From an uncultured Bacteroidales bacterium (GTDB lineage Bacteria > Bacteroidota > Bacteroidia > Bacteroidales > UBA932): 64,000 bases of DNA. Position numbers and translations under genes: made by a program. This document shows, in pieces, positions 44,004 through 52,153 of the stretch. Within the stretch, counting starts at the first letter, position 1; each line of letters begins with the position of its first letter. The notes under the pieces were generated by a model. That model saw only the letters and a program-made list of their open reading frames with translations, had not been told where the DNA came from and did no database searches. Where the stretch lies: NCBI GenBank assembly GCA_944325445.1, contig CALVAG010000002.1, positions 62,001-126,000 of the forward strand. Reading direction: 5' to 3'.

Positions 44004-45023
44004 ATGGCTTCAGACTCCAGAAAAAGCATGTTGCACGGGATTTTGCTCATAGCTCTTTTTTCTTGTGCGGCATTTTATATTGCAGAATTCGATTTTATCA
44101 AAAAACTCTCCTTCAGTCCGCTTATAGTGGGAATCGTACTGGGAATGCTTTACGCCAATTCATTGAGGAATAATCTGCCTGAGACATGGGTGCCCGGCAT
44201 TAAATTCTGTTCCAAGCGGATTTTGAGACTGGGGATAATATTGTATGGGTTCAGACTTACATTTCAAAGCGTAATAGCGGTAGGCGCGGAAGCGATAGTT
44301 ATAGATTTGATAATCGTGACTCTCACTCTTCTGTTGGGCATGGCACTCGGAAAACTATTGAAAATAGACAAAGACCTTTCCCTGCTTACTGCAACTGGAA
44401 GCGCGATTTGCGGCGCAGCGGCGGTATTGGGGGCGGAGTCCGTTGTAAAGCCCCAGCCTTACAAAACGGCGGTGGCTGTCTCCACGGTCGTAATATTCGG
44501 AACAATCGCCATGTTTGTCTACCCTGCACTCCATTCTGCAGGAGTCTTTACGCTCGAACCTGTGGAAATGGGCGTTTATACCGGTTCTACGTTGCACGAG
44601 GTGGCGCATGTTGTAGGGGCCGGGAATGCGATGGGAGAGAATATTTCGGATGTGGCGATTATAGTAAAGATGATAAGGGTGATTCTGCTTGCACCGGTAT
44701 TGCTTGCCATGAGTTTTTTCATAGGAGGCAAATCCGGAGAAGGTGCCGGGAAGAGAAAAATAACGGTGCCGTGGTTCGCTTTCGGTTTTATAGCCGTTAT
44801 AGGATTCAATTCATTGAATCTGTTGCCTGTCGCGATAGTAAATTTTATAAATGGATTCGATACGTTTTTGCTTACCATGGCAATGGCTGCGCTCGGGGCC
44901 GAGACGAGCATAGAGAAATTCAGGCAGGCAGGAGCCAAACCTTTTCTGTTGGCGGCATTGCTCTTTGCCTGGCTTATGGGCGGAGGCTATTTGCTGGCTA
45001 AATTTTTGGGGCCTCTGCTTTAA
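44004..45023 (+). CDS. YeiH/PSE family putative sulfate exporter
   Basis: 339 aa membrane protein with about 10 helices from ATG 44004. Family traits: PLIVGIVLGMLYANSL, LLTATGSAICGAAAVLGAESVVK, YTGSTLHEVAHVVGAGNAMG, LPVAIVNFINGFDTFLLTMAMAALGAETS (part: NGFDTFLLTMAMAALGAETS). The name sulfate exporter comes from homologues and the true substrate is unsure. It stands alone between two promoters. The stop is 9 bases from the lepA -7 box. Confidence 0.9.
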   Translation: MASDSRKSMLHGILLIALFSCAAFYIAEFDFIKKLSFSPLIVGIVLGMLYANSLRNNLPETWVPGIKFCSKRILRLGIILYGFRLTFQSVIAVGAEAIVIDLIIVTLTLLLGMALGKLLKIDKDLSLLTATGSAICGAAAVLGAESVVKPQPYKTAVAVSTVVIFGTIAMFVYPALHSAGVFTLEPVEMGVYTGSTLHEVAHVVGAGNAMGENISDVAIIVKMIRVILLAPVLLAMSFFIGGKSGEGAGKRKITVPWFAFGFIAVIGFNSLNLLPVAIVNFINGFDTFLLTMAMAALGAETSIEKFRQAGAKPFLLAALLFAWLMGGGYLLAKFLGPLL

Positions 45024-45032
45024 TAAAATTCC

Positions 45033-45040
45033 TATCTTTG
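45033..45040 (+). promoter_or_regulatory. lepA promoter -7 box
   Basis: TATCTTTG, perfect match, ending 4 bases before the lepA ATG at 45045. Transcription would start at or near the A of the start codon. Confidence 0.65.
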
Positions 45041-45044
45041 CATC

Positions 45045-46832
45045 ATGAAAAATATACGCAATTTCTGCATAATAGCCCATATAGATCACGGAAAAAGCAC
45101 CCTTGCCGACAGGCTTCTGGAAGCTACCAACACCCTTTCGGAACGCGAGATGGAGAATCAGGTGCTGGATTCCATGGATTTGGAGAAGGAGAAGGGCATT
45201 ACGATAAAGAGCCATGCGATTCAGATGGAGTATAATCACGAAGGTGAAAAGTATATCCTGAATCTTATAGATACACCGGGGCATGTGGACTTTTCTTATG
45301 AAGTATCCAGGGCCATTGCTTCATGCGAGGGGGCGTTGTTGGTCGTGGATGCTACGCAGGGCATTCAGGCTCAGACAATATCCAATCTGTATCTTGCGCT
45401 CAACCACGATCTTGAGATAATACCTGTCTTGAACAAGATTGACAAGGATGCCGCAATGGTGGATGTAGTCAAGGATCAGGTTATAGATTTGCTGGGTTGT
45501 AAAGATGAGGATATTTTGCTTGCGAGCGGGAAAACGGGCGAGGGCGTCCCTGAAATTCTGGAGGCCATCGTAAAGAGGGTGCCTCCTCCGGCAGGTGATC
45601 CGTCGAAGCCTTTGCAGGCGTTGATTTTTGATTCCGTCTTCAACTCTTTCAGAGGGATAATCGCCTATTTCAAGGTTGTAAACGGTTCCGTGAAAAAAGG
45701 AGACAGGGTAAAGTTTTTCAATACCGGGAAGGAGTATGTGGCAGAAGAGGTGGGCGTGTTGAGAATGAGACTTTGCCCCAAAGATGAGATAACTACGGGA
45801 GATGTAGGCTATATCATTTCCGGTATAAAAAGCGCGGTAGAGGTAAAGGTCGGGGATACCATTACCAAATGCAGTGAACCGTGCGATGCTGCGATAGCCG
45901 GATTCGAAGAGGTAAAACCTATGGTCTTTGCAGGTGTTTATCCTATCGAAAGCGATGAATACGAGGATTTGCGTGCATCATTGGAAAAGCTGAGGCTGAA
46001 TGATGCGTCATTGGTTTTCGAACCGGAGTCTTCTCTGGCTTTGGGTTTCGGTTTCCGTTGCGGCTTTTTAGGGCTGCTCCATTTGGAAATCGTGCAGGAA
46101 CGCCTTTTCAGGGAGTTCAATATGGATTGTATAACCACTGTCCCCAATGTCTCTTATAAGGTTCATACTACTCAGGGAGAAGTACTCGATGTACACAATC
46201 CCAGCGGATTGCCGCCCATTACGCTCATAGATTATATAGAGGAGCCGTATATAAGGGCGCAGATTATATCCAAGAGCGAATTTTTCGGTCCTATCATGAA
46301 ACTTTGCCTGGACAAACGGGGGCTTCTTATAAGCCAGCATTTCCTTACCAGCGACAGGGTTGAACTGAATTTCGATATTCCTCTGGCCGAGATTGTCTTC
46401 GATTTCTACGACAAGCTCAAATCAATATCCAAAGGGTATGCATCATTCGACTATCATATCATCGATTACAGGGATTCCGACCTTGTGAAGCTCGACATAT
46501 TGCTGAACGGCGAGCAGGTAGATGCCCTTTCGAGCCTTATTCACAGAGACCACGCGTATGATTTCGGCCGGAAGATGTGCGAGAAGTTGAAGGAGCTCAT
46601 TCCCCGTCAGCAATTCGATATTGCAATACAGGCCGCGATAGGGGCAAAGATAATAGCGCGTGAGACGGTAAAGGCCGTAAGAAAGGATGTGACGGCCAAG
46701 TGCTACGGCGGTGACATTACCCGTAAAAGGAAATTGCTCGAGAAACAGAAACGGGGCAAGCGCCGTATGAGGCAGGTGGGGAATGTAGAGGTCCCTCAAA
46801 GCGCCTTCATGGCGGTATTGAAACTGGATTGA
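45045..46832 (+). CDS. lepA: Elongation factor 4 (LepA)
   Basis: 595 aa GTPase of the ribosome, promoting back-translocation or correct initiation-stage assembly. G motifs are all intact: [22 protein letters not shown] (switch I), [18 protein letters not shown] and SGKTG. The LepA-specific C-terminal domain is present ([39 protein letters not shown]), and domain IV of EF-G is absent as expected. The predicted mRNA has no leader. It ends 8 bases from the convergent U32 gene. Confidence 0.98.
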   Translation: MKNIRNFCIIAHIDHGKSTLADRLLEATNTLSEREMENQVLDSMDLEKEKGITIKSHAIQMEYNHEGEKYILNLIDTPGHVDFSYEVSRAIASCEGALLVVDATQGIQAQTISNLYLALNHDLEIIPVLNKIDKDAAMVDVVKDQVIDLLGCKDEDILLASGKTGEGVPEILEAIVKRVPPPAGDPSKPLQALIFDSVFNSFRGIIAYFKVVNGSVKKGDRVKFFNTGKEYVAEEVGVLRMRLCPKDEITTGDVGYIISGIKSAVEVKVGDTITKCSEPCDAAIAGFEEVKPMVFAGVYPIESDEYEDLRASLEKLRLNDASLVFEPESSLALGFGFRCGFLGLLHLEIVQERLFREFNMDCITTVPNVSYKVHTTQGEVLDVHNPSGLPPITLIDYIEEPYIRAQIISKSEFFGPIMKLCLDKRGLLISQHFLTSDRVELNFDIPLAEIVFDFYDKLKSISKGYASFDYHIIDYRDSDLVKLDILLNGEQVDALSSLIHRDHAYDFGRKMCEKLKELIPRQQFDIAIQAAIGAKIIARETVKAVRKDVTAKCYGGDITRKRKLLEKQKRGKRRMRQVGNVEVPQSAFMAVLKLD

Positions 46833-46839
46833 CAGAGTT

Positions 46840-48087
46840 TCAGCATTGTGTCTCTGTCTCTTCTTCAAAGAGATATACTTTATCTGAACGACGGAGTTTC
46901 TCCTTGACAGGAATTGAACAGCAGACTCCTTTCCCCGCTCTCTCCACCGGTTTCAGGTCTACCCTTATTTCCGGGATTTTCATCTCTATTACTCCTGTTG
47001 AAGGACCGATAATAAGAATGTTGTTCCCTACAGAAAGGCTTCCCGTCTCTACAAGGACTTCAGCGACTGCTATGTTTGTAAAATAGTTGGTGATCTTTCC
47101 TATATACACCTTTTTGCGGGTGGCCTTGTTGCCGTAAACGCTGCTCCATTCCCCGAGTCTGGCCCCCTGGTAGTAGCCATCCCAGAACCCCCGGTTGAAA
47201 ACCTGTTCGAGCTCTTTTTTGAGCGATATGGACAATTCCGGCGTAAATCTTCTTTCCAAAACGGCATCTGCCGCCCTCCTATATGCAGAAACGACCTTTT
47301 TTACATATTCCGCACTGCGTGCCCGGCCTTCAATTTTAAAGACCGAAACTCCGGCATCGACCATCTTGTCCATGAATTCGATAGTGCAGAGGTCTTTCGG
47401 GGACATGATGTATTTATTGTCTATCTCGAGTTTTGCGCCCGTTTCCAGATCAGTCACTTCGTACCCTCTTCTGCAAAGTTGAAAACATGACCCTCTGTTT
47501 GCGGAGGCGTTGTATTCATGGAGGCTCAAATAGCATTTACCTGAAATGGCCATACACAAGGCACCGTGGCAGAACATCTCTATGCGGATCTTTTCTCCGG
47601 ACGGGCCTGTAATGTTTTCCTCTTCTATGAAACGGCTGATCTCCTTAACCTGTACGAGGGTAAGCTCTCTGGCGAGTACAATGACATCGGCAAATTGCGC
47701 ATAAAATCCAAGGCTCTCCCTGTTGGAGATATTGAGCTGGGTTGAAATATGTACTTCCATCCCTATGGAACGGGCATATGCTATGGCGGCCATGTCGGAT
47801 GCTATGACTGCCGTTACTCCGGCCTTATGCGCTATGGATATCGCCTCACGCATAGGTTCCAAATCCGAGTCGTAAAGTACTATGTTGAGTGTAAGGTATG
47901 AGCGCACTCCATGCTCATTGCAGATTTCTACTATCTTTTCTATGTCGGAGCTGTTGAAATTGTTTGCCGAGTGAGAACGCATATTAAGATTGCCTACTCC
48001 GAAATAGACGGAGTCGGCCCCTCCTTGTATAGCAGCCGTAAGCGCCTCGAAGTTTCCGGCCGGCGCCATTATCTCCAATTTCTGCAT
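46840..48087 (-). CDS. U32 family protein, tRNA hydroxylation (TrhP-like)
   Basis: 415 aa. U32 proteins such as TrhP act in tRNA U34 5-hydroxylation or in ubiquinone hydroxylation; the older label is peptidase. Landmarks: PAGNFEALTAAIQGGADSVYFG at the N-terminus (part: MAPAGNFEALTAAIQGGADS), VHISTQLNISN, and the Cys cluster EMFCHGALCMAISGKCYLS with further Cys in SCFQLCRRGYE, probable Fe-S ligands. It is 44 bases downstream of the polyprenyl synthase gene and likely in its operon. Confidence 0.88.
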   Translation of the reverse strand: MQKLEIMAPAGNFEALTAAIQGGADSVYFGVGNLNMRSHSANNFNSSDIEKIVEICNEHGVRSYLTLNIVLYDSDLEPMREAISIAHKAGVTAVIASDMAAIAYARSIGMEVHISTQLNISNRESLGFYAQFADVIVLARELTLVQVKEISRFIEEENITGPSGEKIRIEMFCHGALCMAISGKCYLSLHEYNASANRGSCFQLCRRGYEVTDLETGAKLEIDNKYIMSPKDLCTIEFMDKMVDAGVSVFKIEGRARSAEYVKKVVSAYRRAADAVLERRFTPELSISLKKELEQVFNRGFWDGYYQGARLGEWSSVYGNKATRKKVYIGKITNYFTNIAVAEVLVETGSLSVGNNILIIGPSTGVIEMKIPEIRVDLKPVERAGKGVCCSIPVKEKLRRSDKVYLFEEETETQC

Positions 48088-48130
48088 CTCTTTTTAAACT
48101 TTATTTACAATCACGCTGCGTCCGGGCAGT

Positions 48131-49108
48131 TTATTTGATTCTGGTTATGAGCCTGTCGGCATATTGTGTAAGCAATTCTTTCTGGTTTTCGGCGAGACTG
48201 GATTGCCCGAGCAGTTCCAGGGCCCCGTTATAATACTCCTTGATTGCCTTTTCTGCATCTTCTTTGATACCGTAATCCATGTAAAGACGGCGCATTCCCT
48301 CTATTTTTTGTTCTGCCTGCCCTTCTGTAAGCGCAAGCAGGCTGTCCAATTTCCCGCGTTCCAGTGACGGAATCTTTTTGAATGCCTGCACAAGAAGCCA
48401 GCTTTTTTTATTATTTACAATATCTCCCCCAATGCTTTTTCCGAATATGGAGCTCTGGGAAAACGTGTCGAAATAATCGTCCTGAATTTGAAAGGCGATA
48501 CCTATTCTGTAGCAAAAATCGTAAAGCATATCGCAGATTTCTGAATCCGCACCGGCGATTACGGCTCCTGTTTTGGCCGAGCAGGCCAGCAAAACGGCTG
48601 TCTTGAGCCCTATCATTTTAATATAGTCTTCCATGGTTATGTAGGGAAGAGCTTCATAGTCCATATCGTATTGCTGTCCTTCGCATACCTGCTGCACCGT
48701 CTTCGAGAAGAGGCCGAGCACCTGCGGCAGATTTTCCGCCTTGCACTCTGCAAGGAGCTGATATGCCATTATAGACATTACGTCTCCCGAGAGAATCGCC
48801 ACATTGCTGTTCCATTTGGTGTAAATTGTGGGCTGGCCTCTCCTTATGGGAGCCTTATCCATGATATCGTCGTGAATAAGCGTGAATCCGTGGAAAATCT
48901 CTATGGCAAGTGCCGGGTAGAGAATGGTTTTGTCGATGTTGTCGTCGAAAAGGGTGTACGACATGAGACATGCGAGAGGCCTTATTCTTTTGCCTCCGAT
49001 GGAAATCATATATTGTATGGGATCGTAAAGGTCCGCAGGCTCTTTTTTTAGATCGAGCGAGCCGAGCCCCTTTTCAATTATCCCCTGCAACTGGTCGAGT
49101 GAATACAT
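48131..49108 (-). CDS. trans-Polyprenyl diphosphate synthase (IspA/IspB/GGPPS family)
   Basis: 325 aa from ATG 49108; the longer ORF from 49153 lies across the promoter. It condenses isopentenyl diphosphate into prenyl chains for quinones or carriers. First aspartate-rich motif LIHDDIMDKAPIRRG, second IGIAFQIQDDYFD, and GGKRIRPL at the N-terminus. Chain length cannot be read exactly, though short residues before the first motif (FHGF) are compatible with farnesyl/geranylgeranyl products. A TACCTTTG box lies 23 bases upstream. Confidence 0.93.
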   Translation of the reverse strand: MYSLDQLQGIIEKGLGSLDLKKEPADLYDPIQYMISIGGKRIRPLACLMSYTLFDDNIDKTILYPALAIEIFHGFTLIHDDIMDKAPIRRGQPTIYTKWNSNVAILSGDVMSIMAYQLLAECKAENLPQVLGLFSKTVQQVCEGQQYDMDYEALPYITMEDYIKMIGLKTAVLLACSAKTGAVIAGADSEICDMLYDFCYRIGIAFQIQDDYFDTFSQSSIFGKSIGGDIVNNKKSWLLVQAFKKIPSLERGKLDSLLALTEGQAEQKIEGMRRLYMDYGIKEDAEKAIKEYYNGALELLGQSSLAENQKELLTQYADRLITRIK

Positions 49109-49130
49109 TTTTTTGCATTTTATACGAAAA

Positions 49131-49138
49131 CAAAGGTA
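49131..49138 (-). promoter_or_regulatory. Polyprenyl synthase promoter -7 box
   Basis: TACCTTTG on the minus strand, perfect match. Back to back with the rsgA promoter. Confidence 0.55.
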
Positions 49139-49158
49139 ATTGATTTTGCACAAATTTG

Positions 49159-49166
49159 TATATTCG
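49159..49166 (+). promoter_or_regulatory. rsgA promoter -7 box
   Basis: TATATTCG, one mismatch from TAnnTTTG, 28 bases before the ATG at 49195. Confidence 0.45.
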
Positions 49167-49194
49167 CAAAGGCTAAAAAAGTGTGGTCATATAC

Positions 49195-50130
49195 ATGGAA
49201 TCGTCCGGCAATGCAACTGTGGTAAAACATACGGGGAGTCATTATCTGCTCTCGAAACTGCCCGAGTGGCAACCTTTTCCTGCCGTTATAAAAGGAAAGC
49301 TGCGTCTCAAGGATTTTAACTCCACAAATCCTGTGGCGGTAGGCGACAGGGTGGAATATAAAAGGGATGCCGCCGGAACGACCGTAATATCGGCCATAAT
49401 GCCGAGAAAAAACTGCATTATACGCAAATCTACCAATTTAAGCCGCCAGTCTCATGTCATAGCCGCAAATTTGGACAGGGCCTTTTTGGTCGTTACGGCT
49501 GCGATGCCGGATATAAAACTTCCGTTTGTAGACCGGTTCCTGGTGACGTGCCAGGCATACGGCGTACCTGTATCAGTCGTTATAAATAAAAATGATATAT
49601 ACGATAAGATGCAGAGGGAGATGGTGGAAGCTCTGCAGGAGATTTACGAAAATGCAGGTTATCATGTCATGAAATGTTCGGCTGTGTCGGGAGAGGGAGT
49701 CGGGGAGTTGAGAGAGATATGCAGAGATAGAATCGTCCTCTTTTCCGGGCAGTCCGGTGTGGGAAAATCTTCGCTGATAAAGGCAATGGACCCAGCCCTG
49801 GATTTGAAAATCGGAGAGATGTCCGAGTATCACAGGCAGGGAAAGCATACTACCACATTTTACCAGATGCACCCTCTTTCAGGAGGGGGATTCCTCATAG
49901 ATTCTCCCGGAATACGCGGGTTCGGGCTGGTAGATTTCAATAAATATGAATTAAGCACATATTTTCCGGAGATGCTGCGTGTGGAAGATTGTTGTAAATT
50001 TGCGCCGTGCACCCATACGCATGAACCCGGATGCGCGGTTAAAGAGGCGGTAGAAGAGGGGAAAATAGCAGTTGAAAGGTACGAATCCTATTTGGGAATG
50101 CTTGAAGAGGAGGGAAAGTACAGAGTATGA
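49195..50130 (+). CDS. rsgA: Ribosome small subunit-dependent GTPase RsgA (YjeQ)
   Basis: 311 aa from ATG 49195; a GTG at 49183 adds four residues. It checks and releases maturing 30S subunits. N-terminal OB fold (AVGDRVEYKRDAAGTT), a circularly permuted GTPase with NKND, then SGQSGVGKSSLIKAM, and DSPGIRGFG, and a C-terminal zinc finger (CCKFAPCTHTHEPGCAVKEA: three Cys and His ligands). The stop overlaps the MATE start by four bases (ATGA). Confidence 0.96.
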   Translation: MESSGNATVVKHTGSHYLLSKLPEWQPFPAVIKGKLRLKDFNSTNPVAVGDRVEYKRDAAGTTVISAIMPRKNCIIRKSTNLSRQSHVIAANLDRAFLVVTAAMPDIKLPFVDRFLVTCQAYGVPVSVVINKNDIYDKMQREMVEALQEIYENAGYHVMKCSAVSGEGVGELREICRDRIVLFSGQSGVGKSSLIKAMDPALDLKIGEMSEYHRQGKHTTTFYQMHPLSGGGFLIDSPGIRGFGLVDFNKYELSTYFPEMLRVEDCCKFAPCTHTHEPGCAVKEAVEEGKIAVERYESYLGMLEEEGKYRV

Positions 50131-51440
50131 GTTTGGTTTTAAAAGGGTCGATGAACAAGAATGTCTTGAGGATAGCTGTACCGAGCATTCTCGCTACCAT
50201 TACCGTACCTTTGGTCGGCATGGTGGATTTGGCTATTGCCGGGCGATTGGGCGATGCCGCCCTTATCGGAGGCGTTGCCATTGCTACGATGCTTTTCGAT
50301 CTGCTCTACTGGAATATGAGTTTTCTCAGGGTGGGTACAAGCGGAATGGTGGCGCAGGCGTACGGCCGCCGGGACTTTAAAGAGGCGATGCGGGTGTTTG
50401 TCCAGGGTATCTTTACCTCTACGGCCATTGCGTTTCTGATATGGATAATACAGGTGCTGTATGTAGATGTGGCCTTTGCGGTGATAGAGTGTTCCGAGGA
50501 GGTGGAACAGCTTGCAAAAGAGTACTATTATGTGAGGATATGGGCAGCTCCGGCAACTTTGGGGCTTTATGTCTTTAAAGGCTTCTTCATCGGTATGCAG
50601 AATGCTGTGAGTCCTATGGTGGTGGACCTTACCGTAAACGGAGTGAATTTTATTGCAAGCGTCTTTTTCGCCCTCCATACCAAAATGGGCTTTTCCGGCA
50701 TAGCGATGGGAACAGTGGTCTCACAATATACGGGACTTGTGCTGGCAATAATCCTCATGTTTATCTATTACAGAAGGTTTTTCAAACATATAAGCCTGAA
50801 GGCCAGCATACAGCTGAAGAGTGTCAGGAGATTTTTCTCTCTGAATACGGACCTCTTTATACGCTCTATCTGCTTTCTCTGCATATATTCCGGTTTTACA
50901 GCCCTTTCCGCTACATTCGGAGATCTGATGCTTGCTGTATGTACCATAATGATGAAACTGTTGCTGCTCTATTCATATTTCATAGACGGTTTCGCATATG
51001 CGGGCGAGGCTCTGGTCGGAAGATACACCGGTGCGAATGACGGGGCATCGCTGAAAAAGGCGGTAAAGGTGATATTTATCTGGTGCCTTTCCATAGCGGC
51101 TGTTTCTACTGTTGCCTATGCCGTGGAAGGCGAAACGTTTGTAAGAATCCTTACAACGGATGAAGAGGTGATTTCGGCAACGGCTCCGTTTTTGCCATGG
51201 CTGCTGATTATGCCATTGATGAGCTGTATAGCATTTACATGGGACGGCATTTTCATAGGGGCCACTGCCTCCAAAACAATCAGAAATTCCATGATTTATT
51301 CCGTAGTGGGATTTTTTGCCGCTTACTATCTGCTGAAAAGTTCAATAGGTGTCCAGGCGCTTATGGTAGCGTTCATGGTACACCTATTGGTAAGAAGCCT
51401 CTATCTCTCGATTCTGGCAAAGAGACGGGTATTCATATAA
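50127..51440 (+). CDS. MATE family efflux transporter (DinF-like)
   Basis: 437 aa, 12 membrane helices in two halves. Signatures: VPSILATITVPLVGMVDLAIAGRLGD at the start (part: TVPLVGMVDLAIAGRLGDAA), GMVAQAYGRRDFKEA, and GFAYAGEALVGRYTGAND in the second half. It exports drugs or metabolites using Na+ or H+ gradients; substrate unknown. It is translationally coupled to rsgA by an ATGA overlap. It ends 11 bases from convergent sodB. Confidence 0.92.
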   Translation: MSLVLKGSMNKNVLRIAVPSILATITVPLVGMVDLAIAGRLGDAALIGGVAIATMLFDLLYWNMSFLRVGTSGMVAQAYGRRDFKEAMRVFVQGIFTSTAIAFLIWIIQVLYVDVAFAVIECSEEVEQLAKEYYYVRIWAAPATLGLYVFKGFFIGMQNAVSPMVVDLTVNGVNFIASVFFALHTKMGFSGIAMGTVVSQYTGLVLAIILMFIYYRRFFKHISLKASIQLKSVRRFFSLNTDLFIRSICFLCIYSGFTALSATFGDLMLAVCTIMMKLLLLYSYFIDGFAYAGEALVGRYTGANDGASLKKAVKVIFIWCLSIAAVSTVAYAVEGETFVRILTTDEEVISATAPFLPWLLIMPLMSCIAFTWDGIFIGATASKTIRNSMIYSVVGFFAAYYLLKSSIGVQALMVAFMVHLLVRSLYLSILAKRRVFI

Positions 51441-51451
51441 CGGGGATGCCT

Positions 51452-52030
51452 CTATTCGAATCTCTTTTCTACGACAGCCCAGTCTATTATTTCCCAGATT
51501 TTCTTTACATACTCTGCCCGCCTGTTCTGACAGTCGAGATAATATGCATGTTCCCAGACATCTATTGTAAGCAGCGGAACAAGTCCTGAAGTCAGAGGGC
51601 AACCGGCATTGGATTCCTTTGTAATTACCGGCTCCCCGTTGCTGTCTTTGCTCAGCCATGCCCAGCCGCTGCCGAAAAGCGAAACTGCCGCAGCCGAAAA
51701 TTCCTCCTTGAAGGCATCGAAGCTGCCCCATTTCTTTTCAATGGCCTTGGCAAGTTTCCCCTTGGGAGCTTTTTCCCCGTTCGGAGAGAATGTTTCGAAA
51801 TAGAATGTATGGTTGAATGTCTGTGCGGCATTGTTGAAAATCCCGCCGTCGGATTTCTTTATTATCTCTTCCAGCGGCATCTTTGCAAATTCGCTGCCCT
51901 CAATCAATTTGTTGAGGTTGTCTATATAGGTTTGCAGATGTTTGCCATAGTGGTAACTCATGGTCTCTTTTGATATTGCCGGCTCAAGACTATCCTGCGC
52001 GTAGGGCAATTTTGGCAATTCGAATTTCAT
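51452..52030 (-). CDS. sodB: Superoxide dismutase (Fe/Mn family)
   Basis: 192 aa cytoplasmic dismutase, typical length. Metal ligands: His in YHYGKHLQTY, His in FNHTFYFETF, and Asp/His in IDVWEHAYYLDCQNRRAEYV. GSGWAWL is also present. Fe versus Mn, or cambialistic use as in related anaerobes, cannot be assigned by eye. Divergent to fbp with 123 bases between; no clean -7 box was found for it. Confidence 0.96.
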   Translation of the reverse strand: MKFELPKLPYAQDSLEPAISKETMSYHYGKHLQTYIDNLNKLIEGSEFAKMPLEEIIKKSDGGIFNNAAQTFNHTFYFETFSPNGEKAPKGKLAKAIEKKWGSFDAFKEEFSAAAVSLFGSGWAWLSKDSNGEPVITKESNAGCPLTSGLVPLLTIDVWEHAYYLDCQNRRAEYVKKIWEIIDWAVVEKRFE

Positions 52031-52153
52031 ATCTTTATATTTTTATCAGGTAATTCCGACAGATTATGTTTTATAATCGATTTTTATGCTCCCGTCGTAT
52101 ATAATAAAACAAATAATTGCTATATTAGTTTATTCTTTGTAAAAATTAATTGA

